From the NCBI GenBank assembly GCA_963741565.1, contig CAVUIK010000016.1:124001-188000 (forward strand): a stretch of 64,000 bases of DNA, written 5' to 3'. Below, in pieces: positions 56,533-64,000 of the stretch (position 1 is its first letter; each line of letters starts with the position of its first letter). A program made the position numbers and the translations under genes. Under the pieces are notes generated by a model. It saw only the letters and a list, made by a program, of their open reading frames with translations. It did not search any database and was not told the origin of the DNA. The DNA is from Ga0077555 sp963741565 (lineage in GTDB: Bacteria; Pseudomonadota; Alphaproteobacteria; Rhizobiales; Hyphomicrobiaceae).

Positions 56533-58140
56533 ATGCGCATTTTGAACACCGGAACGTCCCGCAGCGCTTGGCGTTTGCAGTCTCGTGACCCTCGCGCTTT
56601 CGGCATCGACGGCGCTGGCGCAGACCACCGATTTCATCGGCAAGTTTTCGGGCCCGACGACGCTCAACAATTCCGTGCTGTTTCAGTCCGGCCCACAGAT
56701 CGGTCTCGGCACCACGGCGCCGCTCGACTTCATGAGCATCCGTTTCAACAACACCAGCGGCGGGCAGACCGGTTTTGCGCTGCAGAATACAGACGGCGCG
56801 CGAGTCCTATTCCGGCGCGTTGATGTATGACCACATCGGCGCGCTCGGGGTGTTCCAAGGCTTCAACAACTTCACCAAGGAGTACCGGATCAACAACATT
56901 GCGCCCGGCGGCACCATCGACTTCCGTCAGGGCGCCAATGTTCCGGTTCTATGTGAGAGCCGCCGGCAATGTGGGCATCGGGACGATCGCGCCGGTGGCA
57001 AAGCTGCACGTCCTTGGCAACCTGCAACTGCCTTCGGCGGCGGCCGGCACGTCAGGGAACCTGCTGCTCGGCGGAAATACGGCCAACGGAACCAACGGCC
57101 TCAGGCTGTTTTCATTGGATTCGGCCGGCGGCGCCTTCATCGACGCCAAGGTGTCGACTTCGACGAATGGTATAAAGTTTCGGGTTGATACGGTGAACGG
57201 CAGCGTGGATCGGATGATCATCAATGCCAACGGCAACGTCGGCATCGGCACCACAACGCCGACGAAAGCGAAAGTGGAAATAAGCGGCATTGAGCTTCTT
57301 TCGTGAATAGTCAATTTCTATTGTCTTACGGAAACGAGTCACACTATTGCTGAAGGTGGTGGTAATATAGATTTGATAGTTGCCGCGTCAAACACAGTTG
57401 TCTATCCCTCCCTTTATGCCACCGATCAGATCATCGGCTTGGAAATTTCTCTCCTTTTCCGACGAGCGGATCAAGCGGATCGACGGGCGCTCGGATGGGC
57501 GCGACGATCTGGCGACGCTCGCCGGCATCGAGGTGACCGATTACGGCTATATCGACACCGTCGGCAAGGGCACGGGCAAGCAGAAAGAAGGTCGATCGCG
57601 CAGCAGGTCGAGAAGGTGTTCCCGCAGGCGGTCGGCCGCAACACGGACGCCGTGCCCGACATCTACAAGATGGCGCCGGCCAAGGACGGCTGGGTGCACC
57701 TCGCGGCGGACTTGAAAGTAGGCGACCGCGTCAAGCTGATCGGAGACAATCGTGCAGACGTCCACGAGGTACTCGAAGTTGCCGACGGCCGCTTCCGCAC
57801 GGCCTTCAAGACCGACGGCGACCGCGTGTTCGTCTATGGCCGCGAGGTGAACGATTTCCGCTCGGTCGACTACGACGCCATCGCCATGCTCAACGTCTCC
57901 GCCACCCAGGAACTGCACCGCCGCCAGGAGGCGCAGACGGCACGCATCGCCGAACTCGAGCAACAGCGCGCGACACAGTCCGCGCGCATCGCCGAGCAGG
58001 TGGCAGAGCTTGCCGACCTGAAAGGCCAAGTCGCAGAAATCGCCGCCCTGAAGCGGCAGGTCGCGGAGATCGCGCGCCTGCAAGCGGCCAGCACGGCTGC
58101 ACCCCGCTCCGAGCCCGCCCGTTTCGCGACGGGAAGGTGA
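56533..58140 (+). CDS. secreted tail-fibre-like protein with a C-terminal S74 chaperone domain (several frameshifts)
   Basis: About 530 residues over several frames. Signal peptide: MRILNTGTSRSA..., then VTLALSASTALAQ. Repeat-like units GLGTTAPLDFM, VGIGTIAPVAKLHVLG and VGIGTTTPTKAKVEISG match the beta-rich VGIGTxxPxxKLxV repeats of phage tail fibres and bacterial surface fibres. The C-terminus has FLSFSDERIKRIDGRSD and IAQQVEKVFPQAVG, diagnostic of the S74/endosialidase intramolecular chaperone domain, followed by a coiled coil (about 57900-58100). At least six shifts are needed (near 56583, 56800, 56945, 57300, 57445 and 57595). The stretch 57300-57420 is AT-rich, unlike its neighbours. Confidence 0.7.
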
Positions 58141-58143
58141 ACT

Positions 58144-58189
58144 CCGGTTTCCCGGTGAACCGGTGCGCTTCAGCGCCGGTTGCAACCGG
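58144..58189. terminator. hairpin cluster between the S74 gene and trpC
   Basis: Three inverted repeats in series: CCGGTT (58144-58149) with AACCGG (58158-58163), GCGC-TTCA-GCGC (58165-58176) and the perfect palindrome CCGGTTGCAACCGG (58176-58189). They sit between convergent genes and could end transcription from either side. Confidence 0.5.
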
Positions 58190-58277
58190 GGCCAATCCGA
58201 AGTCGGCAATCTCAGGCAGCTGAAGGATACCGGCTACGCATGTGCCGTAGGGCCCATACGGCCGGGATGCCGGCCAA

Positions 58278-59079
58278 TCACGCACCCCGTAGCAACGTCC
58301 GGGTCGCGGCGGTCACGTCGGTCTGGCGCATCAGGCTTTCGCCGACGAGGAAGGCGCGGACGCCGACTTTGGCGAGGCGTTCGAGGTCGGCATGGCCAGC
58401 GATTCCGCTCTCGCCGATGACGATGCGATCCTTCGGCACGCGCGGGGCGAGCCGCTCCGTCGTCGCGAGCGATCGTCTCGAAAGTCCGGAGATTGCGGTT
58501 GTTGATGCCGATCAGGCGGCAGGGCAGGTTCAGCGCGCGGTCGAGTTCGCGCTCGTCGTGCACCTCGGCAATGGCGTCCATGCCGTAGGCGCGGGCGGCG
58601 CCGGCAAGGCTCAGAGCGGTCACGTCGTCGATTTGCGCCATGATGATCAGGATGCAGTCGGCGCCCCAGGTGCGCGCCTCGGCCACCTGATAGGTGTCGA
58701 GCATGAAATCCTTGCGCAGCGCCGGCAGGCGGGTCGCAGCGCGCGCGGAGGTCAGGAACTCAGGCGCGCCCTGAAAGGAGGGCTTGTCGGTGAGCACTGA
58801 CAGGCAGGTGGCCCCGCCCGCCTCGTAGGCCTTGGCAAGGGATGGCGGATCGAAATCGGCGCGGATCAGGCCCTTCGAGGGGCTCGCCTTCTTGATCTCG
58901 GCGATCAGTGCATAACCTTGCTTCGACTGGTCCGCGATGGCGGCCGCGAACGGGCGCACGGGGGGGGCACGGCGGGCCGCCTCCTCGACGGCCGCCAGCG
59001 GTCGCTCGGCCTTGGCGCGGGCGATCTCCTCCAGCTTGTAGCGGGTGATCTTGGCGAGAATGTCGGGCGTGTCGGTCAT
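58278..59079 (-). CDS. trpC: indole-3-glycerol phosphate synthase (one frameshift)
   Basis: About 267 residues after correcting a shift near 58470. It closes the indole ring in tryptophan synthesis. Motifs IAEIKKASPSKG, PALRKDFMLD, ILIIMAQI and IGINNRNLRTFE are visible; after the shift come VIGESGIAG and RAFLVGESLMR of the phosphate-binding loop. The true end is LLRGA at 58278, not the basic tail of the uncorrected frame. ATG 59079 (MTDTPD) is used as start. Confidence 0.93.
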
Positions 59080-59154
59080 GGTGGCCAATATACGCGGCGG
59101 GAGGGGTGGGCGCTATGCCCGTGAGCCGTCAGGCGCCGCCGAAACGGCGATTGG

Positions 59155-59661
59155 TCAACGGGGCCCGAGCGGACCGATCGCGCGGCCGGCCTGAGGCGGC
59201 ATGGCGACCGATGCATGCGCCCGCCCGAGCGCACCCCAGATCTTGGCCTGCGGCGGCGACCAGGGAACCGGCCGCCGTGCCGCCATATCCACGTTGAGAA
59301 TGGCGAGTTCGCAAGTGGCGGCCAGCGCGGGAGCGGCGCCCGTGACCTGTTGCATCAGCAGGATGACGCGGGCGCGACGGTCGTCGGCATCGAGGATCTG
59401 GGCCGTGATTGCGATGTCGTCTCCGGGACTCAGCTCGCGCAAATAAGTCGCGTGGAGATCCAGCAGGAACGGGCTCGTGGTGCCGTGGCGCAGATCGTCG
59501 CCCGTCAGCCCAGTGATCCGAATGAACGCGAGAAAAGCATCGTCGAAAAGCGCCACGTACTCGGCCGCCCGCATGTGACCCAGCACGTTGCACCGGCGCG
59601 ACTCGACGGTCGCAGCCAGCAAGGCGAGGGGCGCGCCATCCGTGAGACCGGGGATCACCAT
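59155..59661 (-). CDS. thioesterase family protein (hot-dog fold)
   Basis: 168-residue protein whose N-terminal half, CNVLGHMRAAEYVALFDDAF, and HATYLRELSPGDDIAIT match acyl-CoA thioesterases of the 4HBT-like group. The substrate is not known. It starts 12 bp after tusA, so the two are probably co-transcribed. A cysteine-containing CNVLGHM segment is at the expected active-site position. Confidence 0.8.
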   Translation of the reverse strand: MVIPGLTDGAPLALLAATVESRRCNVLGHMRAAEYVALFDDAFLAFIRITGLTGDDLRHGTTSPFLLDLHATYLRELSPGDDIAITAQILDADDRRARVILLMQQVTGAAPALAATCELAILNVDMAARRPVPWSPPQAKIWGALGRAHASVAMPPQAGRAIGPLGPR

Positions 59662-59673
59662 GGCTCCCTCCGG

Positions 59674-59901
59674 TCAGGCGGTGCGCTGGATCAGGAAGCG
59701 GTAAACGCCGCCGGCCTCGGTGTGCTCGACGAGGACGTGCTTGGTCTGCCGGCAGAACGCTTGAAAATCGGCAACCGATCCAGGATCCGTGGCCAGCACC
59801 TCGAGCGTTCCGCCGGCTGGGACCTCTCCGATCGCTTTCTTCGCCTTGAGGATCGGCAGTGGGCAGTTCAGTCCTTTCGTGTCGATCGTTTTGTCGGGCA
59901 T
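59674..59901 (-). CDS. tusA: sulfurtransferase TusA family protein
   Basis: 75-residue TusA-like protein with the persulfide cysteine in GLNCPLPILKAKKAIG (CPxP motif) and the fold typical of SirA/TusA. Such proteins pass sulfur to tRNA thiolation or to molybdenum-cofactor enzymes; the moaC/moeA genes lie 4 kb away. It is divergent from the RND exporter gene. Confidence 0.9.
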   Translation of the reverse strand: MPDKTIDTKGLNCPLPILKAKKAIGEVPAGGTLEVLATDPGSVADFQAFCRQTKHVLVEHTEAGGVYRFLIQRTA

Positions 59902-60114
59902 CGGGTGCTCCTGCGCGGGAAGGTGCGACTCATGTGGCTTGCCTATAGAGGACGCGCTTGGCGCCGTCGAGAGTTGCCCGCACCGGGTTTGCGGCGCATC
60001 AGCGCGTTATGGCGTCTTGCGGAAGCACTGTCGAAACGGCAGTGTTGCACGAATAATGATTCACCGGTCCGCCTTGTGGCGACACGGTGCTCACGGGGCT
60101 GATCAGGGGGTTGA

Positions 60115-62466
60115 ATGTCAGGCTCCGAAGAGCCAGGGCGGTCGTTTGCTTTCACGTTCGGTCTCGAGCGGCTTGGACTGGCGGCGCTCATTAACCCGTG
60201 GTTGTCGGCGCTGCTCATCGGTCTCGTCTCGGCACTGGCCGTGGTTGGGATGTTGCGGCTGAAGGTCGACGACTCGCTGTCCGAGCTGTTTCGGACCAAC
60301 ACCGCAGAATTCCGGCAGTACGAAACCATCGATCGCCTCTTTCCGTCGAGCGAATACGACATTCTGGTCGTGATCGAGGGTGCCAACCTGTTGAAGCGTC
60401 CGCAGCTCGAAGCCGTCAGCAAAGCCATCGTCGATCTGCAGCTGACGGACGGCGTCAAAGGCCTGGTGTCGATGCTCTCGGCGCGTGGCAAGCCGGATGC
60501 ATCGGGCTATGCGCCGCCCGTGGTGCCGGACGACCTGCCGGAAGGCGCCGAGTACGAGGCGCTGATCGCGCGGCTCCGGGCGAACGAAATCGTGTCGGGG
60601 AAGTTCCTGTCGCCCGATGGCACGCTGGCTCTGGCGGTCATCGCGCTCGACCGGTCGCTGGTCGAGGAGCGCTCCGCCAAGGTTGTGATCGGGGGGATCA
60701 AGGAGGCCGCGGAGAAGGGTTTGGATGGCTCGGGTCTCAAGGTGCAGCTGACCGGTGCGCCGGTGATGCAACTTGAGATCCGCAACGCCGTGGAGCGTGA
60801 TCGGCTGCTCTACAACGGTCTCGGATTTCTGCTCGGGGGCGTCATCGCCTATCTGTTCTTCCGGCGGATATCGTTGACGATCATCGCGGTGCTCGGGCCC
60901 TCGATCGCCATTCTGTGGACGCTCGGCGCGCTGGGCGGTCTCGATTTCCGGCTCAACCTCTTCATCAATGTGATCACGCCGCTGATCCTGGTCTCCGGCT
61001 TTTCGGATTCGATGCATCTGGTGTTCGCGATCCGCCGTGACATCATGGCGGGCGTCGACCGCGTGACGGCGGCCCGCAATGCGATCGTCGACGTGGCGCC
61101 TGCCTGCCTGCTGACGGCGATGAATGCCGCGCTGGCGCTGGTCTCTTTCTCGTTCGCTGAAAGTGCGCTGATCCGGACGTTCGGTGTGGCGGCGCTGATG
61201 GCGGTGGCTATTTCCTACATCGCAGTTGCCGTGTGCGTTCCGACGTTGGCCGCCCTGCTGATCCGCCGGGAGCCGGCGCCAGTGGCGTTGGCGGCGTCGG
61301 CTCAACCTGATGGCGGGATCGGTGTGCTCGGACGCCTGACCGAGCGCATCGTCGCGACGGTCATTCGCGCGCCGCTCATGTGGACGTTAGCTGGGCTCGC
61401 GGCCGTCCTCCTGACCGGCGCCGCCTATACGCGGCTCGTCCCGCACTATCGGCTGGCCGATCAGGTTCCGGACAAGGAGCAGGCGCTCGCCGCGACCGGT
61501 CGCCTCGACCAGAAACTGACTGGCGCCAATCCGGTTCACGTCATGATCCGCTGGACGGGCGATCAATCGCTTTATGACCCGGCTACGCTCGACGTGATTG
61601 CAAAGTCGCACAAGGTGCTCGAGACCCGCGCGGGCCTTGGCAATGTATGGTCACTCGAAAGCCTGCGGCGATGGCTGGCCGATGCCGGTGATCAGCGGAT
61701 CGAGACGTTGATAGCCTATGTGAAGGTGTTGCCCGAGCACCTCGTGCAGCGCTTCATCGCCGAGAAGGACAAGGCTGTGCTCGTCACCGGGCGGCTGCCC
61801 GATGTCGATGCGAGCGAGATCCTGCCGGTGGTTGAGCGCATCAACACTGCCCTCGACGAGGTGCGCAAGGCGCATCCCGGCTATGAGATCGCGGTGACCG
61901 GGTTGCCGGCGATTGCCGCCCGCAACTCTGCCCGTCTGATCGGCGAGCTGAATTGGGGGCTCGTCGGCGACATGTTCGTGATCTTCATCTTTCTGGGGCT
62001 GGCGCTGCGGTCGGTGCTCGCGGGCGTAACCAGCGTTCTGCCGTCGCTGTTCCCGATCTTTGCGACTGGCACCTTGTTGTGGGTCTCGGGCGAGGGGCTG
62101 CAATTCGCGTCGATCATTGCGATCACGGTTGCTTTTGCGCTGGCAATCGATTCGACGATCCATTTTCTCAATCGCTTCCACATCGAGGAAGCGAGGCCCG
62201 GGACGACGGATGTCAATGATGCGCTGATGCGCACGATCCACCACATCGGGCCCGCCGTCGTGCTCACCACTATCGTGCTGGCGCTGGGTCTCGGCGTCAC
62301 CATCCTGTCGGATTTGCCGTCGCTGCGCCAATTCGGCCGTTTGGCCGGCATCTGCTTATTCGCCTCCCTGATTGGCCAGCTGGTGATCCTGCCCGCGTCG
62401 ATCGCCCTCTATCGGCGCATCTGGCCACGGCCCGCCGCTGCAGGCCCATCGCCGGGACCGGGCTGA
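60115..62466 (+). CDS. RND/MMPL family exporter
   Basis: 783-residue inner-membrane protein of the RND superfamily. It has two copies of a helix plus periplasmic loop plus five-helix unit: helices at about 30-48 and 225-380, then 420-438 and 610-770. Within the helices, LVSGFSDSMHLVFAIRR and FALAIDSTIHFLNRF carry the membrane aspartates of the proton relay. Substrate is unknown; relatives move lipids or hopanoids. The start ATG 60115 follows GGGGG. Confidence 0.88.
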   Translation: MSGSEEPGRSFAFTFGLERLGLAALINPWLSALLIGLVSALAVVGMLRLKVDDSLSELFRTNTAEFRQYETIDRLFPSSEYDILVVIEGANLLKRPQLEAVSKAIVDLQLTDGVKGLVSMLSARGKPDASGYAPPVVPDDLPEGAEYEALIARLRANEIVSGKFLSPDGTLALAVIALDRSLVEERSAKVVIGGIKEAAEKGLDGSGLKVQLTGAPVMQLEIRNAVERDRLLYNGLGFLLGGVIAYLFFRRISLTIIAVLGPSIAILWTLGALGGLDFRLNLFINVITPLILVSGFSDSMHLVFAIRRDIMAGVDRVTAARNAIVDVAPACLLTAMNAALALVSFSFAESALIRTFGVAALMAVAISYIAVAVCVPTLAALLIRREPAPVALAASAQPDGGIGVLGRLTERIVATVIRAPLMWTLAGLAAVLLTGAAYTRLVPHYRLADQVPDKEQALAATGRLDQKLTGANPVHVMIRWTGDQSLYDPATLDVIAKSHKVLETRAGLGNVWSLESLRRWLADAGDQRIETLIAYVKVLPEHLVQRFIAEKDKAVLVTGRLPDVDASEILPVVERINTALDEVRKAHPGYEIAVTGLPAIAARNSARLIGELNWGLVGDMFVIFIFLGLALRSVLAGVTSVLPSLFPIFATGTLLWVSGEGLQFASIIAITVAFALAIDSTIHFLNRFHIEEARPGTTDVNDALMRTIHHIGPAVVLTTIVLALGLGVTILSDLPSLRQFGRLAGICLFASLIGQLVILPASIALYRRIWPRPAAAGPSPGPG

Positions 62467-62526
62467 CGGGCGCCTTCGGGCGCACTATGTTTGATCCTCG
62501 CGATCCCGATCAGCCAAGGTGCGCCG

Positions 62527-63555
62527 ATGCAACAGTTTGCCTCCGACAACAACGCGGGTGTCTGTCCCGAGGCGATGGCCGCGTTCGAGCGCGCCAACCG
62601 CGCAGGGCACCAGCCCTCCTACGGGGATGACCGGTGGACCAAGGAGGTCTGTGACCGCATCCGCAAACTGTTCGACCGGGATTGCGAGGTGTTCTTGGTC
62701 TTCAACGGAACGGCCGCCAATTCGCTGGCACTCGCGGCGCTCGGGCAGTCCTATCATGCCGTCATCGGCCATGAGAGTTCGCATATCGCGACGGACGAAT
62801 GCGGCGCGCCAGAGTTTTTTTCGGGCGGCGCGAAGGTACTTACCGCGGCAGGCCCCAACGGGAAGCTGACGCCGGACGCGGTCGACCAGTTCGCCACGAA
62901 GCGCGTGGATCTGCATGCGCCGAAGGCCAAGACGGTGTCCGTCACGCAGTCGACGGAGTTCGGCACGGTCTACACCGCCGACGAATTGCGGGCGATCACG
63001 GATGTTGCCAGGCGTCGTGGCCTCGCCGTGCATATGGACGGCGCGCGCTTTGCCAATGCTGTCGCCCACCTCGACTGTCACCCGGCGGAGATCAGCTGGC
63101 GGGCCGGCGTCGATGTGCTTTGTTTCGGGGGTACCAAGAATGGGCTGGCGGTTGGTGAGGCCGTGGTGTTCTTCAAGACCGATCTCGCCGAGGATTTCGC
63201 GTGGCGCGTCAAGCAGGCGGGACAGTTGACGTCGAAGATGCGCTTCGTCTCCGCTCCGTGGCTCGGTCTTCTCGACGGCGATGTCTGGTTGAAGAACGCG
63301 CGCCATGCGAACGCCATGTCGCGCCGCCTCGGCGATCGGATCCGGAGGGCGGCGGGCGTATCGTTGATGTATCCGGTCGAGGCGAATGCCGTGTTCGCGG
63401 AGATCCCGCCGCAGATCCAGGCCGGGCTGCGCGCGAAGGGGTGGCGCTTCTATACGTTCATTGGCGAGCGCGGTTGCCGCCTGATGTGCGCCTGGGATAC
63501 GGAGCCCGAAACTGTGGATCGTTTTGCGGCCGACCTCGCGGCGCTGGCAGGCTGA
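62527..63555 (+). CDS. ltaE: low-specificity L-threonine aldolase
   Basis: 342-residue PLP enzyme of the beta-eliminating lyase family that splits threonine into glycine and acetaldehyde. The N-terminal FASDNNAGVCPEAM, the VHMDGARFANA motif with its aspartate and the PLP lysine in CFGGTKNG are clear. ATG 62527 (MQQFASDN) is preferred to upstream in-frame starts. Its last few bases overlap an SDR fragment. Confidence 0.92.
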   Translation: MQQFASDNNAGVCPEAMAAFERANRAGHQPSYGDDRWTKEVCDRIRKLFDRDCEVFLVFNGTAANSLALAALGQSYHAVIGHESSHIATDECGAPEFFSGGAKVLTAAGPNGKLTPDAVDQFATKRVDLHAPKAKTVSVTQSTEFGTVYTADELRAITDVARRRGLAVHMDGARFANAVAHLDCHPAEISWRAGVDVLCFGGTKNGLAVGEAVVFFKTDLAEDFAWRVKQAGQLTSKMRFVSAPWLGLLDGDVWLKNARHANAMSRRLGDRIRRAAGVSLMYPVEANAVFAEIPPQIQAGLRAKGWRFYTFIGERGCRLMCAWDTEPETVDRFAADLAALAG

Positions 63556-63673
63556 GGCCTGGGTCTCGGTGCCGGAGGACGTCGCCGCGATCGCTTCGTT
63601 CCTCGTCTCCGACGATGCGGCCTACGTCACGGGCGAATCGATCAACGTGACCGGCGGTCTCTGGATGGACTGA
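63551..63673 (+). pseudogene. 3' fragment of a short-chain dehydrogenase/reductase
   Basis: Forty codons in the frame starting near 63551 encode PEDVAAIASFLVSDDAAYVT and GESINVTGGLWMD before TGA at 63671. This is the characteristic C-terminus of a classical SDR (DVA-FL-SD-A-YVTG---VTGG). No upstream Rossmann portion exists, as that space is ltaE, so it is a remnant left by deletion or insertion. Confidence 0.8.
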
Positions 63674-64000
63674 AGCCCTTGAGCAACCGGCCGTCGATGA
63701 CGAGCAGGCCGGACGCGATGACGAGCGCCCCGGCGATATGGCGCCAGAGCAGCGTTTCGCCGAGCACAAGGACACCCAGTGCGATCCCAGAGAGCGGGAT
63801 CAGCAGTGTCACAAGCATCACGCTGGTGGGGCCGGAGACCGCGAGGATGCGAAAGAAAATGACGTAGGCAAGCGCCGTCGACAGTGCCGCGAGCCCGATC
63901 AGAGAGAGTGTGCCAAGCTGCGACGGCATGGCGAGTTGCCAAGGCCGGTCAACGAGCCCGGCGATGACTGCCAGGACGGCCGTCGAACAGAGCAACTGGC
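63642..64000 (-). CDS. EamA/DMT family transporter, partial
   Basis: C-terminal part of a ten-helix drug/metabolite transporter; the N-terminus lies beyond the window. Visible helices include TLSLIGLAALSTALAYVIFF, SVMLVTLLIPLSGIALGVL and HIAGALVIASGLLVI, with the EamA feature LGETLLWRH. The 3' end overlaps the SDR fragment on the other strand by about 30 bp. Function cannot be narrowed further. Confidence 0.85.
   Translation of the reverse strand, partial: QLLCSTAVLAVIAGLVDRPWQLAMPSQLGTLSLIGLAALSTALAYVIFFRILAVSGPTSVMLVTLLIPLSGIALGVLVLGETLLWRHIAGALVIASGLLVIDGRLLKGFSPSRDRRSR

Overview
This 64 kb window is a GC-rich chromosomal segment (about two thirds G+C by eye) from an alphaproteobacterium, most likely Hyphomicrobiales (Rhizobiales) of the Xanthobacteraceae/Nitrobacteraceae type. 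Support: the block rpsB-tsf-pyrH-frr-uppS-cdsA-rseP-bamA-lpxD-fabZ-lpxA-lpxI-lpxB-gltA, the linked gltX/comEC/lexA/moeA/moaC/trpC group, LpxI in place of LpxH, a short ProRS, a long S2 C-terminus, and an alphaproteobacterial GTTC-N7-GTTC SOS box in front of lexA. Most of the window is core genome; no IS element, CRISPR array, tRNA or rRNA was recognised.

Layout. 0.1-11.2 kb: distal half of the respiratory complex I operon (nuoG-nuoN) with five small, mostly membrane-spanning ORFs lodged between nuoH/nuoI and nuoJ/nuoK. 11.4-18.5 kb: birA, rnj (RNase J), methylmalonyl-CoA epimerase, a DUF1467 protein, proS, lolC, lolD. 18.5-20.5 kb: an islet of five small minus-strand genes (CsbD, DUF3309-like, Thivi_2564-like, two unknowns) bracketed by lolD and a 294-bp near-copy of the lolD 3' end. 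20.8-26 kb: dnaE, a GFA-type zinc protein, a DUF1203 protein and a coiled-coil protein. 26.1-30.1 kb: a minus-strand tripartite tricarboxylate transporter locus (tctB-tctA-tctC-tctC) with a damaged tctA. 30.5-45 kb: the translation / UMP kinase / isoprenoid / CDP-diglyceride / envelope-biogenesis / lipid A run rpsB through lpxB; dxr, usually between cdsA and rseP, is absent. 45-54.4 kb: gltA, gltX, a methyltransferase, glnS, comEC, lexA. 54.4-59.9 kb: moeA, moaC, a secreted tail-fibre-like protein with an S74 chaperone domain, trpC, a thioesterase and tusA. 60.1-64 kb: an RND/MMPL exporter, a threonine aldolase, a 3' fragment of a short-chain dehydrogenase and the start of a DMT transporter that runs off the window.

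Sequence quality. Many genes, including essential single-copy ones (nuoG, nuoL, dnaE, rpsB, cdsA, gltX, trpC), need one or more +1 frame corrections, usually one extra base next to an identical base. I read these as sequencing over-calls and give each gene its full extent, naming approximate shift points. Only tctA also has an in-frame amber codon and may be a true pseudogene.

How the genes work together: NuoG-N form the electron-input tail and membrane arm of complex I; LpxA/D/I/B with FabZ make the lipid A precursor; BamA, LolCD and RseP insert, sort and survey outer-membrane proteins and lipoproteins; CdsA and UppS feed phospholipid and undecaprenyl pools; RpsB, Tsf, Frr and the aminoacyl-tRNA synthetases serve translation; MoaC and MoeA make molybdenum cofactor.
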